From Aurantimonas endophytica (GTDB taxonomy: Bacteria > Pseudomonadota > Alphaproteobacteria > Rhizobiales > Rhizobiaceae): 64,000 nt of DNA. The stretch's first letter is position 1. Every line of letters begins with the position of its first letter. Location of the stretch: assembly GCF_014196845.1 (NCBI RefSeq), contig NZ_JACIEM010000001.1, positions 930,001 to 994,000 of the forward strand. Direction: 5' to 3'. Under the pieces are notes generated by a model that worked only from the letters and a program-made list of their open reading frames with translations, had not been told where the DNA came from and ran no database searches. Shown piece after piece: positions 17,183 to 26,072 of this stretch. The position numbers were made by a program, and so were the translations under genes.

Positions 17183-18805
17183 TTACTCTGCGGGCGCCGC
17201 GACCGCGGCGCGTCGGCCCATCGGGGCCTCCTCGCGGACGTCGCCCCGGATGGTGCGGTAGATGTTGAAGGCCATGATCAGCGCCCCGGCGAGGTAGAGC
17301 AGCCCGCCAAAGGCCCGCAGTATGTAGTAGGGATGCATGGCGGCGATCGTCTCGGCGAAGGAGTAGACGAGGTATCCCTCGCCGTCGTACTCGCGCCACA
17401 TGAGGCCCTGCATGATGCCGGCGACCCACATGACCGCGGCGTAGACGACGATGCCGAGAGTCGCGAGCCAGAAGTGCCAGTTGACCAGGCGCAGGCTGTA
17501 GAGCCGCTCGCGGTTCCAGAGCTTCGGCACCAGGTAGTAGAGCGCCCCGAAGGTGATCAGGCCGTTCCAGCCGAGCGCGCCGGAATGCACGTGGCCGATC
17601 GTCCAGTCGGTGTAGTGGCTGAGCGAGTTGACCGCCTTGATCGACATCATCGGTCCCTCGAAGGTCGACATGCCGTAGAAGGCGACGGAGATCACCATCA
17701 TCCGCAGGATCGGGTCCGTGCGCAGCTTGTCCCAGGCACCCTGCAGCGTCATCAGGCCGTTGATCATGCCCCCCCAGGAGGGCATCCAGAGCATCACCGA
17801 GAACACCATGCCGAGCGTCTGCGCCCAGTCCGGCAGCGCGGTGTAGTGCAGGTGATGGGGACCGGCCCAGATATAGAGGAAGATCAGCGACCAGAAATGG
17901 ATGATCGACAGCCGGTACGAGTAGACCGGACGGTCGGCCTGCTTGGGGATGAAGTAATACATCATCCCGAGGAAGCCGGCGGTCAGGAAGAAGCCGACGG
18001 CGTTATGGCCGTACCACCACTGGGTCAGCGCATCCTGCACGCCGGAGAAGGCCGAGTAGCTCTTGGCGCCGAGCAGCGACACTGGCAGCGCCAGGTTGTT
18101 GACGACGTGCAGCATCGCGATGGTGACGATGAAGGCCAGATAGAACCAATTGGCGACGTAGATGTGCGGTTCCTTGCGGCGGATGAGCGTGCCCATGAAC
18201 ACCGCGAGATACGCGACCCAGACAACCGTCAGCCACAGATCGACATACCATTCCGGCTCGGCATATTCCCGGCTCTGCGTGATGCCGAGGAGATAGCCGG
18301 TGGCCGCGAGCACGATGAAGAGCTGGTAACCCCAGAACACGAACCAGGCGAGGTCGCCTCCCCAGAGCCGCGCCCGCGTCGTCCGCTGGACGACATAGAA
18401 GGAGGTGGCGATCAGGGCATTGCCGCCGAAGGCGAAGATCACCGCAGAGGTGTGCAGCGGACGCATCCGGCCGAAATTGAACCAGGGCTCGATGTTGAAG
18501 ACCGGCCAGGCAAGCTGCGAGGCCACCACCACGCCGACCAGGAAGCCGACGACGCCCCAGAACATCGTGGCGATCACGCCGTAGCGTACGACGCCATCCA
18601 TGTAGCCGGTGTCCACCGAGCGAAGCGGGATCTGGGCTGCGTCGGCGAATTCGATGCGCCGCAGCAGCACCACCGTGGTCCCGGCCAGGACGAAGAACAG
18701 CACCCAGGCGTGGGCGGCGAATTCCGCATCCCGGGCGAAGGCCGCCCCCAGCATCGCCACGAAGGCCGCAATGCCCACGAGGATCGCCTCGACTTGATTC
18801 CGCAT
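17183..18805 (-). CDS. ccoN: cbb3 oxidase catalytic subunit CcoN/FixN
   Basis: Haem-copper oxidase subunit I of the high-affinity cbb3 type, 540 residues and about 12 helices. Recognisable ligand regions: [14 protein letters not shown] (low-spin haem His), [11 protein letters not shown] and [13 protein letters not shown] (CuB His), [20 protein letters not shown] (haem b3). The ATG at 18805 ([11 protein letters not shown]) has GAGAGGA upstream; the longer frame from 18853 is not needed. First gene of ccoNOQP. It supports microaerobic respiration; the Fnr/FixK box at 18904 indicates oxygen control. Confidence 0.97.
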   Translation of the reverse strand: MRNQVEAILVGIAAFVAMLGAAFARDAEFAAHAWVLFFVLAGTTVVLLRRIEFADAAQIPLRSVDTGYMDGVVRYGVIATMFWGVVGFLVGVVVASQLAWPVFNIEPWFNFGRMRPLHTSAVIFAFGGNALIATSFYVVQRTTRARLWGGDLAWFVFWGYQLFIVLAATGYLLGITQSREYAEPEWYVDLWLTVVWVAYLAVFMGTLIRRKEPHIYVANWFYLAFIVTIAMLHVVNNLALPVSLLGAKSYSAFSGVQDALTQWWYGHNAVGFFLTAGFLGMMYYFIPKQADRPVYSYRLSIIHFWSLIFLYIWAGPHHLHYTALPDWAQTLGMVFSVMLWMPSWGGMINGLMTLQGAWDKLRTDPILRMMVISVAFYGMSTFEGPMMSIKAVNSLSHYTDWTIGHVHSGALGWNGLITFGALYYLVPKLWNRERLYSLRLVNWHFWLATLGIVVYAAVMWVAGIMQGLMWREYDGEGYLVYSFAETIAAMHPYYILRAFGGLLYLAGALIMAFNIYRTIRGDVREEAPMGRRAAVAAPAE

Positions 18806-19136
18806 GTTCGGTGTCCTCTCCAGGATCGGCCGCCGCGACAGTGTCGGTGCCATCGCGGCGCGGTGTTTCGTCGATCCTGTGACAGCCGCGGAATGGGCTC
18901 GCCTTGATCCTGATCAAGGCGAGCCTGCCGTTGCGGAGGGGGCCGCCCATGGTGATCCCGTTGCCTTGGGGCCGTGGCGACGGCGGCGGTCGACGGGTCG
19001 GGTCCGCGGGAGAAGCGCGTTCGTCCGTGGCCGCCGTCCCTGACCGGCCGATTGCTCGAATTCGGCGGCATTCCCTCAAGGAAAAGTAACGACTCCGCCT
19101 GCATGATCTTGACGTGTCTCATCCAACGGCGGACCG
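18806..19136. other. Divergent ccoN / tadE intergenic region
   Basis: 331 bases with no supportable gene. It contains the perfect Fnr/FixK box at 18904-18917 for ccoN and presumably the promoter of the plus-strand Tad-like genes. Short ORFs here lack ribosome-binding sites and family resemblance. Confidence 0.6.
18904..18917. promoter_or_regulatory. Fnr/FixK box before ccoNOQP
   Basis: TTGATCCTGATCAA is a perfect TTGAT-N4-ATCAA palindrome about 100 bases upstream of the ccoN start, as expected for FnrL/FixK activation of cbb3 oxidase under low oxygen. Confidence 0.88.
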
Positions 19137-19700
19137 ATGCTGCGTTTACGATCCTGTTTCCGACGATTACTTCGGTCGGCCTTCGTGCGCGACCGTTCGG
19201 GCGTCGCGGCGGTCGAGTTCGCGTTCGTCGGCCTGCCGCTGTTCGCGCTGATCTTCGCCATCATCGAATCGGCCGGGATATCGGCAATCGGCGTCCTCCT
19301 GAATACGGCGGTGGACGGCGTGGCACGACAGGTGCTGACGGGTCAGATCCAGAAGGCCGACATCAGCGAGGAAGACTTTCGCGAGCGCCTCTGCGAGCAG
19401 GTCGATTTCGTCCTCGCCTGCGAGAAGCTGAAGATCGACCTGCGCACCTTCCCGACCTACAAGGCGATCCCGGTCAACGCCCCTATGCAGCTGAAGCAGA
19501 TCGACGACAGCGAGTTCTGCTTCGATCCCGGCGGCGCAAGTTCGATCACCGTGCTGCGGGTGTTCTACGAATGGCCGTGGTCGGCCGCCTTCCTCAGCAA
19601 CCTGGCAACCGATACCGACGGGAATGCCGTGATCTTCGCGATGTCGGCCTTCATGAACGAGCCCTTCGGCGATCTCGCCAGCAGCAAGACCACGTGCTGA
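19137..19700 (+). CDS. TadE-like pilus assembly protein
   Basis: 187-residue protein with a basic N-terminus, then DRSGVAAVEFAFVGLPLFALIFAIIE (about 19-44). This is the TadE pattern of a prepilin-like helix with Glu at position 5 of the mature helix (VEF). The C-terminal part (about 75-187) is a small extracytoplasmic domain with a few cysteines. It is followed 11 bases later by a second TadE-like gene and then a TadG-like gene. No tadA, tadB, tadC or major pilin is in the window, so these minor pseudopilins act with a locus elsewhere. Confidence 0.85.
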   Translation: MLRLRSCFRRLLRSAFVRDRSGVAAVEFAFVGLPLFALIFAIIESAGISAIGVLLNTAVDGVARQVLTGQIQKADISEEDFRERLCEQVDFVLACEKLKIDLRTFPTYKAIPVNAPMQLKQIDDSEFCFDPGGASSITVLRVFYEWPWSAAFLSNLATDTDGNAVIFAMSAFMNEPFGDLASSKTTC

Positions 19701-19711
19701 GGGAGACGACG

Positions 19712-20272
19712 ATGCGCCGAGGATTCCGCTTTCGCCTTCCCCGCCGATTGCATGACTTCGTCCGGCAGCGCGAGGGCGTCGGTGCAGTGGAGTTCGCGTT
19801 GATCGCGCCCTTCGCGTTGCTGCTTTACTTCGGCTGGTTCGAAGGCACGCAGGCGTTCCAGATGGTCCAGAAGGTCGACTCCACCGCCGAGACGATCGGT
19901 AATCTGGTCGCCCGCACCAGAACCATGAACGACGTGGCGATCACCAACATATTCGACATCTCCACGGCGATCATGACGCCGTTTCCGTCCGACAAGCTCA
20001 AGATGACGATCACGACGGTCGCCGTCGACGCGGACGGCAAGGGCGTGGTCGACTGGTCGAAGAGCAATACAGGCGCGGGACTTACGCCGGACCAGCCCCA
20101 TCCGGTGCCCGAGGAGCTCTTCTTCGACACGAAGACCTACCTGATCATTGCCGACGTCGCCTACGACTACGACCCGCTTTTCGGTTTCGCGGGCTGGTTC
20201 GACGGTATCACCGTGAAGAAGAGCTACACGTTCCGGCCGCGGCTCAGCAAAGAGATCGTCTGGGAAAATTAG
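19712..20272 (+). CDS. TadE-like pilus assembly protein (second copy)
   Basis: 186 residues, ATG at 19712 preceded by GAGGGAGA. Basic leader RRGFRFRLPRRLHDFVRQRE, then GVGAVEFALIAPFALLLYFGWFE, the TadE-type hydrophobic helix with VEF. The remaining domain is acidic and lacks recognisable catalytic motifs. The upstream continuation of this frame to 18974 is a shadow of the first tadE gene. Probably a minor pseudopilin made with its neighbours. Confidence 0.84.
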   Translation: MRRGFRFRLPRRLHDFVRQREGVGAVEFALIAPFALLLYFGWFEGTQAFQMVQKVDSTAETIGNLVARTRTMNDVAITNIFDISTAIMTPFPSDKLKMTITTVAVDADGKGVVDWSKSNTGAGLTPDQPHPVPEELFFDTKTYLIIADVAYDYDPLFGFAGWFDGITVKKSYTFRPRLSKEIVWEN

Positions 20273-20322
20273 CACGATGGGATTCACCGTCCCTTGATGC
20301 CTGACGTGCAAGGATCGACCGC

Positions 20323-22188
20323 ATGTCCCAGCAACAACCAGCGGCTCGCGCCATGACCAAGCTCCCTAACCTGCGCGCCGCATGGCACGACCGGCGTGGC
20401 AATGTCGCCGTCATCTTCGGCCTGACCCTGCCGTTGCTGGCCTGCTGCATGGCAGCGGCCGTCGACCTCAACGCGGTCTACGGCTCCGAGCGCAATCTGC
20501 AGCAGTCCGCCGACACGGCCGCGCTCGCCGCGGCCAAGGAGTACGCGCAGTCGCAGGACCCCGGCTATCTCTCACGTGTCGCTACCGCCTACTTCTTCCA
20601 CAATGCCGGCGAGGCCACCCGCGGCTATACGCAGTTCCATTACGATGGCGTCACGGTGGTCGACGGTGAGACCGTACTGAAGGTCACGGCGACGCGTCAG
20701 CAGCCGACGTGGTTCGGCGACCTTCTGGCCTTCGTCACCAACGAGCAGATCGACTGGCGCCAGTTCCCGCTTTCGGCGACCAGCGAGATCGTCGTGCAGA
20801 ACCGCTCGATCGAGATGGCGCTGGTACTCGACAATTCCGGCTCGATGGCCTGGTCGGTCGGCGGCAAACGCAAGATCGACACGCTGAAGGAGGCCGCCAA
20901 GGACCTGACCGCCTCGCTGATGAAGATCAACGAGACCGCGCCGGGTCTACCGCCGGTGATGATCGGCGTCGTCCCCTTCTCCGGATCGGTGAATGTCGGC
21001 AAGGACAATATCGACGCCCCTTGGATGGACCGCTATGGGGACTCGCCGATCCACCACGAGAATCTCGACTGGGAAAATTGGAAAGACGGCAACAATAAGC
21101 TGGCAGAGAAGGTCGGTAATCGCTGGCGGCGCAAGTCCGACGGCGCCTGGCTGACCCGGCAGTGGCTGTGGGAGAACGCCAGTGTCAAGGCCGGAACGCA
21201 AAATGTCTGCAAGTATTGGTGGGGAAGCAACTGCATATACTGGGAGCAGGTCGCGGTAGCGGCGTCGAAGCGATTTCCGTCCGGCTGGGAAGGCTGCGTG
21301 GAGGCCCGACCGCTGAGACTTGCAGCCACCGACGACGCACCCGTGCCCGGAACCGCAACCCTTGCCTCGAGCAACGGCAAATCGCTGTTCGTACCGATGT
21401 TCGCGCCCGATGAGCCAAAGAGCCCCCGACCGGAAAATAACTATCTTGAGGATATTCTCGGCGGTTCGGACCGGTCGACGGCGCTTTACTTTGCGTCACA
21501 ACGCGACATAAAAAAGTACTTCTCGTCGGAAAATGGCTCCGATGGGACCAATTACAGCTGCGACACCACGCCAATCACGCCCCTCAGCGCCCAGCTGAGT
21601 GTTGTCGACGCGGCGCTCAACGCGATGCAGCCGCACAACCTCACCAACATTCCGCAGGGCCTCATCTGGGGCTGGCACGTCGTCTCGCCCGGCGAACCTT
21701 TCACCGAGGGCCGCGCCAAGGATGCCAAGGACAACCTCAAGGTCATAGTCGTCATGACAGACGGCGAGAACACCTACTCCTCGAGCAGCAATTCCAACCG
21801 GTCCCAATACGGCGCCTTCGGCTACGGCCAGGTGATGAACGGTACCGGCACGAAGCCCGGCCGGATCTTCGACGCCACGACCAAGACGACCAAATCGGCA
21901 AGCGAAAATCGCTATGTCGAGGCAATGAACGAGACCACCGCGAATATCTGCGAGAACGCCAAAAGCGACGGCCGCTATCCGGATGGCACCGACGGCATCC
22001 TGATCTTCACCATCGCCTTCGACGTGCGCAATGGCAGCCCGGTCAAGAAGCTGCTCGAGGACTGCGCGTCCTACGGCATCGCCGACCCGACGGCGAAGCT
22101 CTATTACGACGCCCAGAGCAAGGAGCAGCTGGCGGCGGCCTTCGGCTCGATCACCGAAGAGATCTCCAGCCTGCGCATCGCCCGCTGA
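20323..22188 (+). CDS. TadG-like protein with von Willebrand factor A domain
   Basis: 621 residues, AAGGA upstream of the ATG. N-terminal Tad-like helix after RRGNVAVIFGLTLPLLACCMAAAVDLN, then LQQSADTAALAAAKEYA (TadG/RcpC signature). A vWA domain opens with IEMALVLDNSGSMAWS (MIDAS DxSxS) and resumes at LKVIVVMTDGENTY, interrupted by about 270 residues with WEGCVEARP and paired cysteines, an insertion seen in other alphaproteobacterial TadG proteins. It ends ITEEISSLRIAR. The insert is visibly richer in A and T than its neighbours. Likely role: envelope-anchored partner of the pseudopilins in surface attachment. Confidence 0.86.
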   Translation: MSQQQPAARAMTKLPNLRAAWHDRRGNVAVIFGLTLPLLACCMAAAVDLNAVYGSERNLQQSADTAALAAAKEYAQSQDPGYLSRVATAYFFHNAGEATRGYTQFHYDGVTVVDGETVLKVTATRQQPTWFGDLLAFVTNEQIDWRQFPLSATSEIVVQNRSIEMALVLDNSGSMAWSVGGKRKIDTLKEAAKDLTASLMKINETAPGLPPVMIGVVPFSGSVNVGKDNIDAPWMDRYGDSPIHHENLDWENWKDGNNKLAEKVGNRWRRKSDGAWLTRQWLWENASVKAGTQNVCKYWWGSNCIYWEQVAVAASKRFPSGWEGCVEARPLRLAATDDAPVPGTATLASSNGKSLFVPMFAPDEPKSPRPENNYLEDILGGSDRSTALYFASQRDIKKYFSSENGSDGTNYSCDTTPITPLSAQLSVVDAALNAMQPHNLTNIPQGLIWGWHVVSPGEPFTEGRAKDAKDNLKVIVVMTDGENTYSSSSNSNRSQYGAFGYGQVMNGTGTKPGRIFDATTKTTKSASENRYVEAMNETTANICENAKSDGRYPDGTDGILIFTIAFDVRNGSPVKKLLEDCASYGIADPTAKLYYDAQSKEQLAAAFGSITEEISSLRIAR

Positions 22189-22213
22189 TCGCCGCGCCAG
22201 CGAAGCGTGTCCT

Positions 22214-22234
22214 GATCCCGGCGGCGCCGGGATC
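22214..22234. terminator. Stem-loop between convergent tadG and EamA genes
   Basis: GATCCCGGC (22214-22222) pairs perfectly with GCCGGGATC (22226-22234) around a GGC loop in the 70-base convergent gap. There is no T-run on either side; position suggests a shared terminator. Confidence 0.5.
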
Positions 22235-22258
22235 CCTGAAGAGACATTGACCGGCCGG

Positions 22259-23137
22259 CTAGCGCCGGTTCTCGCGCCACCAGATGTAGATGCCGCTGCC
22301 GATGAGCAGCGCTGCGCCCGCGATGAGGCTCGGCCGCAACGGATCGCCGAGCAGCACCAGGCTGAAGATGCTGGCGAACAGCACCTGCGAGTAGAGGAAG
22401 GGCGAGAGCGCCGAGGCCGAGGCGTAGGAGAAGCCCACGACCAGGCAGAAATGCCCGATGGCGCCGAGAAGGCCCACGACCACCATCATGGCGAACTCCA
22501 TCGGCGTCGGCCATTGCCACACCAGCGGAACCGCCAGTGTCAGAAGAACGGCGCCCACGGCCGTCGTGTTGAACAGCGTCGAGGCGCTGTCGTCGGCCCC
22601 CGAGAGCGTCCGGGTCAGCAGGAAATAGACCGACAGGATCGCTGCCGCCCCGAGCGGCAGCAGCAGATAGGGATCGGTCTCGGAAAATCCCGGCTGGACG
22701 ATCAGCAGCACCCCGCCGAAGCCGACGAGCACCGCCGCCAGGCGATGAACGCCTATCCGCTCCGCCAGAAAGACCACCGACAGAACCGTCACCAGCACCG
22801 GCGCGAAGAACTGCACCGCGGTCGCGTCGGCCAAGGGTATCCGCGAGAATGCCGTGTACATCAGCAGCGTCGCGACCAGCAGCGTGCCGCCGCGCAGAAG
22901 CTGCAGGCCCGGCCGTTTCGTCCGCAGGAACCGCATGCCGGTTGTCGGGGCGAGCCAGGCGACCATCACCAGCGTATGGAAGAAATAGCGGGCCCAGACC
23001 ACCTCCATCACCGGCAGCCTGCCGGTCAGGAACTTGCCGACCGTGTCCATCGACGCCAGGGACAGGCCGGAAAGGATGGTCAGGCAGATGCCGGCAAGGA
23101 TGCCGCTCGGTTTTTTCAATGCAATCACCGCGGTCAT
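22259..23137 (-). CDS. EamA/DMT-family transporter
   Basis: Inner-membrane protein of 292 residues with ten predicted helices arranged as two EamA repeats. The first repeat spans about 14-140 and includes LASMDTVGKFLTGRLPVMEVVWARYFF and SRIPLADATAVQFFAPVLVTVLS; the second spans about 155-285. These are hallmarks of the 10-TMS drug/metabolite exporter family (RhaT/YdcZ-like). Substrate unknown. It is transcribed away from the biosynthetic block that begins at 23320 and shares a promoter region containing two palindromes, so a role in that cluster is possible but not shown. Confidence 0.85.
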   Translation of the reverse strand: MTAVIALKKPSGILAGICLTILSGLSLASMDTVGKFLTGRLPVMEVVWARYFFHTLVMVAWLAPTTGMRFLRTKRPGLQLLRGGTLLVATLLMYTAFSRIPLADATAVQFFAPVLVTVLSVVFLAERIGVHRLAAVLVGFGGVLLIVQPGFSETDPYLLLPLGAAAILSVYFLLTRTLSGADDSASTLFNTTAVGAVLLTLAVPLVWQWPTPMEFAMMVVVGLLGAIGHFCLVVGFSYASASALSPFLYSQVLFASIFSLVLLGDPLRPSLIAGAALLIGSGIYIWWRENRR

Positions 23138-23242
23138 GGAATCGGGCGGGTTGCCTCCGCTTTGCCCCCTCGCCCCTTGAAAAGCGAGCCCGCAACGGCG
23201 CCGACGACAAGATATTCGCTCCCCTTACTGTTTTCACACGTC

Positions 23243-23277
23243 TTGTAGATACAACCAATACGTGTATCCTGAGATAC
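23243..23277. promoter_or_regulatory. Paired palindromes in promoter region of the biosynthetic block
   Basis: TTGTAGATACAA (23243-23254) and GTATCCTGAGATAC (23264-23277) are two perfect inverted repeats with five-base arms, 21-23 bases centre to centre, in the only AT-rich stretch between the EamA gene and the 66-residue gene. They could bind one regulator on the same helix face. Regulator unknown. Confidence 0.45.
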
Positions 23278-23319
23278 GCCTCGCTGTGGGGCTGCGACGA
23301 TATCGGAAGGAGTGACGCG

Positions 23320-23520
23320 ATGTCCGGTAGTGCGGAAGGAATGGACAGCCTGCAGGAAGGCTCGGCCCGCGAAGAGAACCAGATGCGGATGGCAGCGCTC
23401 GAGCGGTTCCATACGGGGCTCGAGAAGCTGCATCTGGCGGAGGCGGAACTCGCCAGTATCCGGGCCGATCTCGCCCGGAGCGGCGTCAATGTCGAGATCA
23501 GCGACTCGCTGCACTGGTAG
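23320..23520 (+). CDS. Small unknown protein heading the biosynthetic block (66 aa)
   Basis: An excellent ribosome-binding site, GGAAGGAG, precedes the ATG by seven bases. The product starts MSGSAEGMDSLQEGSAREEN, is rich in Glu/Ala/Leu with one long amphipathic helix (about 18-54, MRMAALERFHTGLEKLHLAE onward), and ends VEISDSLHW. No known family is recognised. Twelve bases after its stop lies the gene for a caspase-fold protein. Its size, charge, helical body and short distinct tail would fit a peptide precursor, a carrier or a small scaffold; none is proven. The longer frame from 22849 is antisense to the EamA gene and is rejected. Confidence 0.6.
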   Translation: MSGSAEGMDSLQEGSAREENQMRMAALERFHTGLEKLHLAEAELASIRADLARSGVNVEISDSLHW

Positions 23521-23532
23521 CGCCAGCCCGGG

Positions 23533-25185
23533 GTGATGACGATGCCGGCGGAATGCCGGGATTGGCAGGAGCCCGGCGCAGCGCCGGCCGCTGCCAGGAC
23601 GCGCGGCGCCTGCCACGCGATCGGCAGCGGTGCGCGAGATGTCGCCGAGGCCCTCGCTGAGGGCACGGGGCGACGTCTCGTGGCCGATGCTGTCGGCGCG
23701 GCGTCGCCGCTCGGTCCGTATGACATCCTCGTCGCCTTGGCGGACGATCTGTCCGATCGGCACCTCGACGCCGTCGAGGCGACGGTCGGGCTGTCGATCC
23801 CCGGAATCCTCGTCGGGCGCGATCTGGCGGAACTGCAGACCAAGGCAGCGGCGAGCCTCGCGGCGTTGACGGCACCGACACAGGAAGCACCGCTTCGCGT
23901 CGAGATCGTGCCTCGATTGCCGATTGGGCTGGTCGAGGGCACGGGATTTGCCCTCGCCGGCCGTCACGCCGATCCGGAGGCTCTGCGCAGCCTGCTGGGG
24001 CATGGCAAGAGCCTCGTCTGCTTGACCGGCCACGGCGATGGCATCGACGGCGATCTCGGCCCGCTGGTGCTTTGCCCGCTCGACCGCGACTTCCTGGCCA
24101 CGGGTACGATGCGCCCACCCACCTGCCGGGTCAGCGGCCACTGCCACCGCTGCGACGCCCGCCTCGGCTCGCAGATACTCAAGCTACGCCAGCTGCATCC
24201 CTCGGCGATCCGGGCACGTGCCATGATCTGGAACACCTGCGTCGGCTGGCCTTCACGAAAAAGCTTCGTCGATCGGACTCACGGCGCCGGGATGCGGCTC
24301 GCGGTCTCGACATCGATCGGGGCCCTCGTCACCACGTCCCGGATCAGCCTCGCTTCGCCGGTGACCATAGACGCGCTGTGTGCAGCGCTGGTCCGCGGCG
24401 TTCCCATCGGCGAGGCGGTGGCGGGGCACAACGCATCTGCGCAGGCCCGGCGCGCGGGGCATCGCCTGCTATTGTTCGGCGATCCGCTACTGCGCGTCGC
24501 GCCCGGCCTCGCAAGGGACGCGGCACCGCAGCCACGCCTGCGACCTGCACAACCGGCACGTCAGGCGGAACAGCGCCTCGCTGTTGAGGCACCGCCGGAC
24601 CGCGTCGCCGACACCCGTCTCGTCGCCACGATCGCCCGGCTGCACGCCGAGGTCGACGAGGACCGAAGGGCCGACTTTGCCGAACTCTGCACTGCGCTGG
24701 CCCGCGAGGGCCTGGAAAGCCATTGGGCACGGGTGGGGGCCAGCATCGACGTCACGCCCGCTGTCTGTCCGCATTGCCGTGCGCCGGCGAACCGACACGC
24801 CCTGCAGGTCGCAGCGAGCGCAACGCGGCACCTCGTGATCTGCCGACGCTGCGAGGTCGCGGCCGACATCCCCGAGCGGCCGCTCATTGCGGTGCGCCTG
24901 CAAGCCGGCGGCATCTGCCGGGTGACAGCCTACAGGCCGCCAAGCGGCGCCCCCTGGCTCGGTGCGATCGTCGCGCGGCGCTGCCGACCCTATGCCTCGG
25001 AAACCGGTTTCTGGCAGCAGGGCGCCGACGGTACACCGGCCCGCCGGATGGATGTCGATGCTGTCGGATCCGAGGCACCGACGACGCTTGCGGCCGTGTT
25101 CCTCGTCGGCGACCGCCTGCACATCTTCTCCCGTCCCTATGCAGCCAGCGCTCTCGCACCGCTTCCCGTGGAGGTGCCGACATGA
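23533..25185 (+). CDS. Caspase-fold (clan CD, gingipain/CHAT-like) protein with zinc ribbon
   Basis: 550 residues from GTG 23533 (ATGs at 23536 and 23542 are alternatives). SLVCLTGHGDGID (His167) and MIWNTCVGW (Cys236) have the order and hydrophobic-strand context of the His-Cys dyad in clan CD peptidases such as gingipains and CHAT proteins. GVPIGEAVAGHNASAQARRAGHRLLLFGDPLLRV (about 289-321) resembles the end of the C25 catalytic domain, which typically closes on GDP. A Cys/His cluster (198-207) and a C-terminal CPHC...CRRC ribbon (412-440) could bind zinc. Its likely job is processing of a peptide or protein in this cluster. Fold assignment is by motif only; catalysis is inferred. Confidence 0.6.
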   Translation: MMTMPAECRDWQEPGAAPAAARTRGACHAIGSGARDVAEALAEGTGRRLVADAVGAASPLGPYDILVALADDLSDRHLDAVEATVGLSIPGILVGRDLAELQTKAAASLAALTAPTQEAPLRVEIVPRLPIGLVEGTGFALAGRHADPEALRSLLGHGKSLVCLTGHGDGIDGDLGPLVLCPLDRDFLATGTMRPPTCRVSGHCHRCDARLGSQILKLRQLHPSAIRARAMIWNTCVGWPSRKSFVDRTHGAGMRLAVSTSIGALVTTSRISLASPVTIDALCAALVRGVPIGEAVAGHNASAQARRAGHRLLLFGDPLLRVAPGLARDAAPQPRLRPAQPARQAEQRLAVEAPPDRVADTRLVATIARLHAEVDEDRRADFAELCTALAREGLESHWARVGASIDVTPAVCPHCRAPANRHALQVAASATRHLVICRRCEVAADIPERPLIAVRLQAGGICRVTAYRPPSGAPWLGAIVARRCRPYASETGFWQQGADGTPARRMDVDAVGSEAPTTLAAVFLVGDRLHIFSRPYAASALAPLPVEVPT

Positions 25186-26069
25186 ACCGCCGAGCAACGT
25201 CCGGGATCAGCCTGGCGCCCTCCTACAGCCTGTCGGTTCTCAAACTGACCCTGTGGGCCAGCGGGATCGCCGCGCTGCTCGCCGCAGCGGCAACAGCTTC
25301 GGGGCCGATGATCCTCGCGATCATCGCCGGGCTCGCGATCCTCTACGCCCACGGCCTGGAACTGCAGCACGAGGCGCTGCATGGCATCCTTCTGCCCGGC
25401 GAGCGGGCCAATCGCTTCGCCGGACTTGTGCTCGGAGCGCCGATGCTGGCCGGCTTCACCGACACGCGGATTCGCCATCTGCATCATCACCGCCATGTCG
25501 GGACCCCGGGCGACGTGTTCGACCGAAGCTGCCGTGACTTCCGGTCCCCGCGCGCCCTGTTCCTGCACGTCTTCGAGCCGGACCGGCTCCTGCGCTTTGC
25601 CGGAACGACGATCGCGATGGCAGGCGGTTGCAGGATCGCTCCCCATGGCCGCCGCAGCTTCGCCATGGCGCGGCACGAGCAGATCCTTCTGGCCGGGCTG
25701 GCCCTGGCGCTGCTCGCCGCGGGACTCGGCGCCGCACCCCGTTTGCTGCTTGTCGGCTGGCTGATTCCCGCTTTCGTGGTTGCGCCGCCATTGCACTTCC
25801 TGATGACCGCCGCCGAGCATCTCGGACGACCGACGGCAACCCGGCGCGCCGAGGAGAATGCCCGGAGCTACCGGGCGCCGTCCGTCTGGAGCTACCTGGT
25901 CAATTTCGACAATTACCACGTCGAGCATCACCTCTGCCCCGCCATGCCGTTCCATCGCCTGCCTCGACTATACGCGGCGCGAACGGGTGCGGATCCAGAG
26001 ACGCCGGGACTGCGGGAGGCAGCGAGCGAGGTGGCGGCGGCCATCGTCGCCTGCAGCCGGGGCAGCTGA
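25182..26069 (+). CDS. Fatty acid desaturase-family membrane di-iron enzyme
   Basis: 295-residue membrane protein starting at an ATG that overlaps the preceding stop (ATGA). Three histidine boxes are present: HGLELQHEALHG (HxxxH), RHLHHHRHVG (HxxHH) and NYHVEHHLCPAMPFHRLPRLY (HxxHH). The last is typical of pfam FA_desaturase rather than CrtW-type carotene ketolases. Hydrophobic helices lie at about 22-62, 160-185 and 190-215. It would desaturate or hydroxylate an acyl chain at the membrane using O2. In this operon the substrate may be a carrier- or CoA-bound acyl group of the cluster product. Confidence 0.82.
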   Translation: MNRRATSGISLAPSYSLSVLKLTLWASGIAALLAAAATASGPMILAIIAGLAILYAHGLELQHEALHGILLPGERANRFAGLVLGAPMLAGFTDTRIRHLHHHRHVGTPGDVFDRSCRDFRSPRALFLHVFEPDRLLRFAGTTIAMAGGCRIAPHGRRSFAMARHEQILLAGLALALLAAGLGAAPRLLLVGWLIPAFVVAPPLHFLMTAAEHLGRPTATRRAEENARSYRAPSVWSYLVNFDNYHVEHHLCPAMPFHRLPRLYAARTGADPETPGLREAASEVAAAIVACSRGS

Positions 26070-26072
26070 ACC

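Noticed and set aside
17333-18907. 524-codon open frame on the plus strand
   Set aside because: Antisense to ccoN, with no recognisable domain.
22849-23520. 223-codon frame including the 66-residue gene
   Set aside because: The first two thirds are antisense to the EamA gene. The strong GGAAGGAG site places the true start at 23320.
25182-26069. Desaturase-family gene as a CrtW carotene ketolase for the photosynthesis cluster
   Set aside because: The third histidine box (NYHVEHHLCPAMPFHRLP) is of fatty-acid desaturase type. The gene is coupled to the biosynthetic operon, 22 kb from the crt genes.
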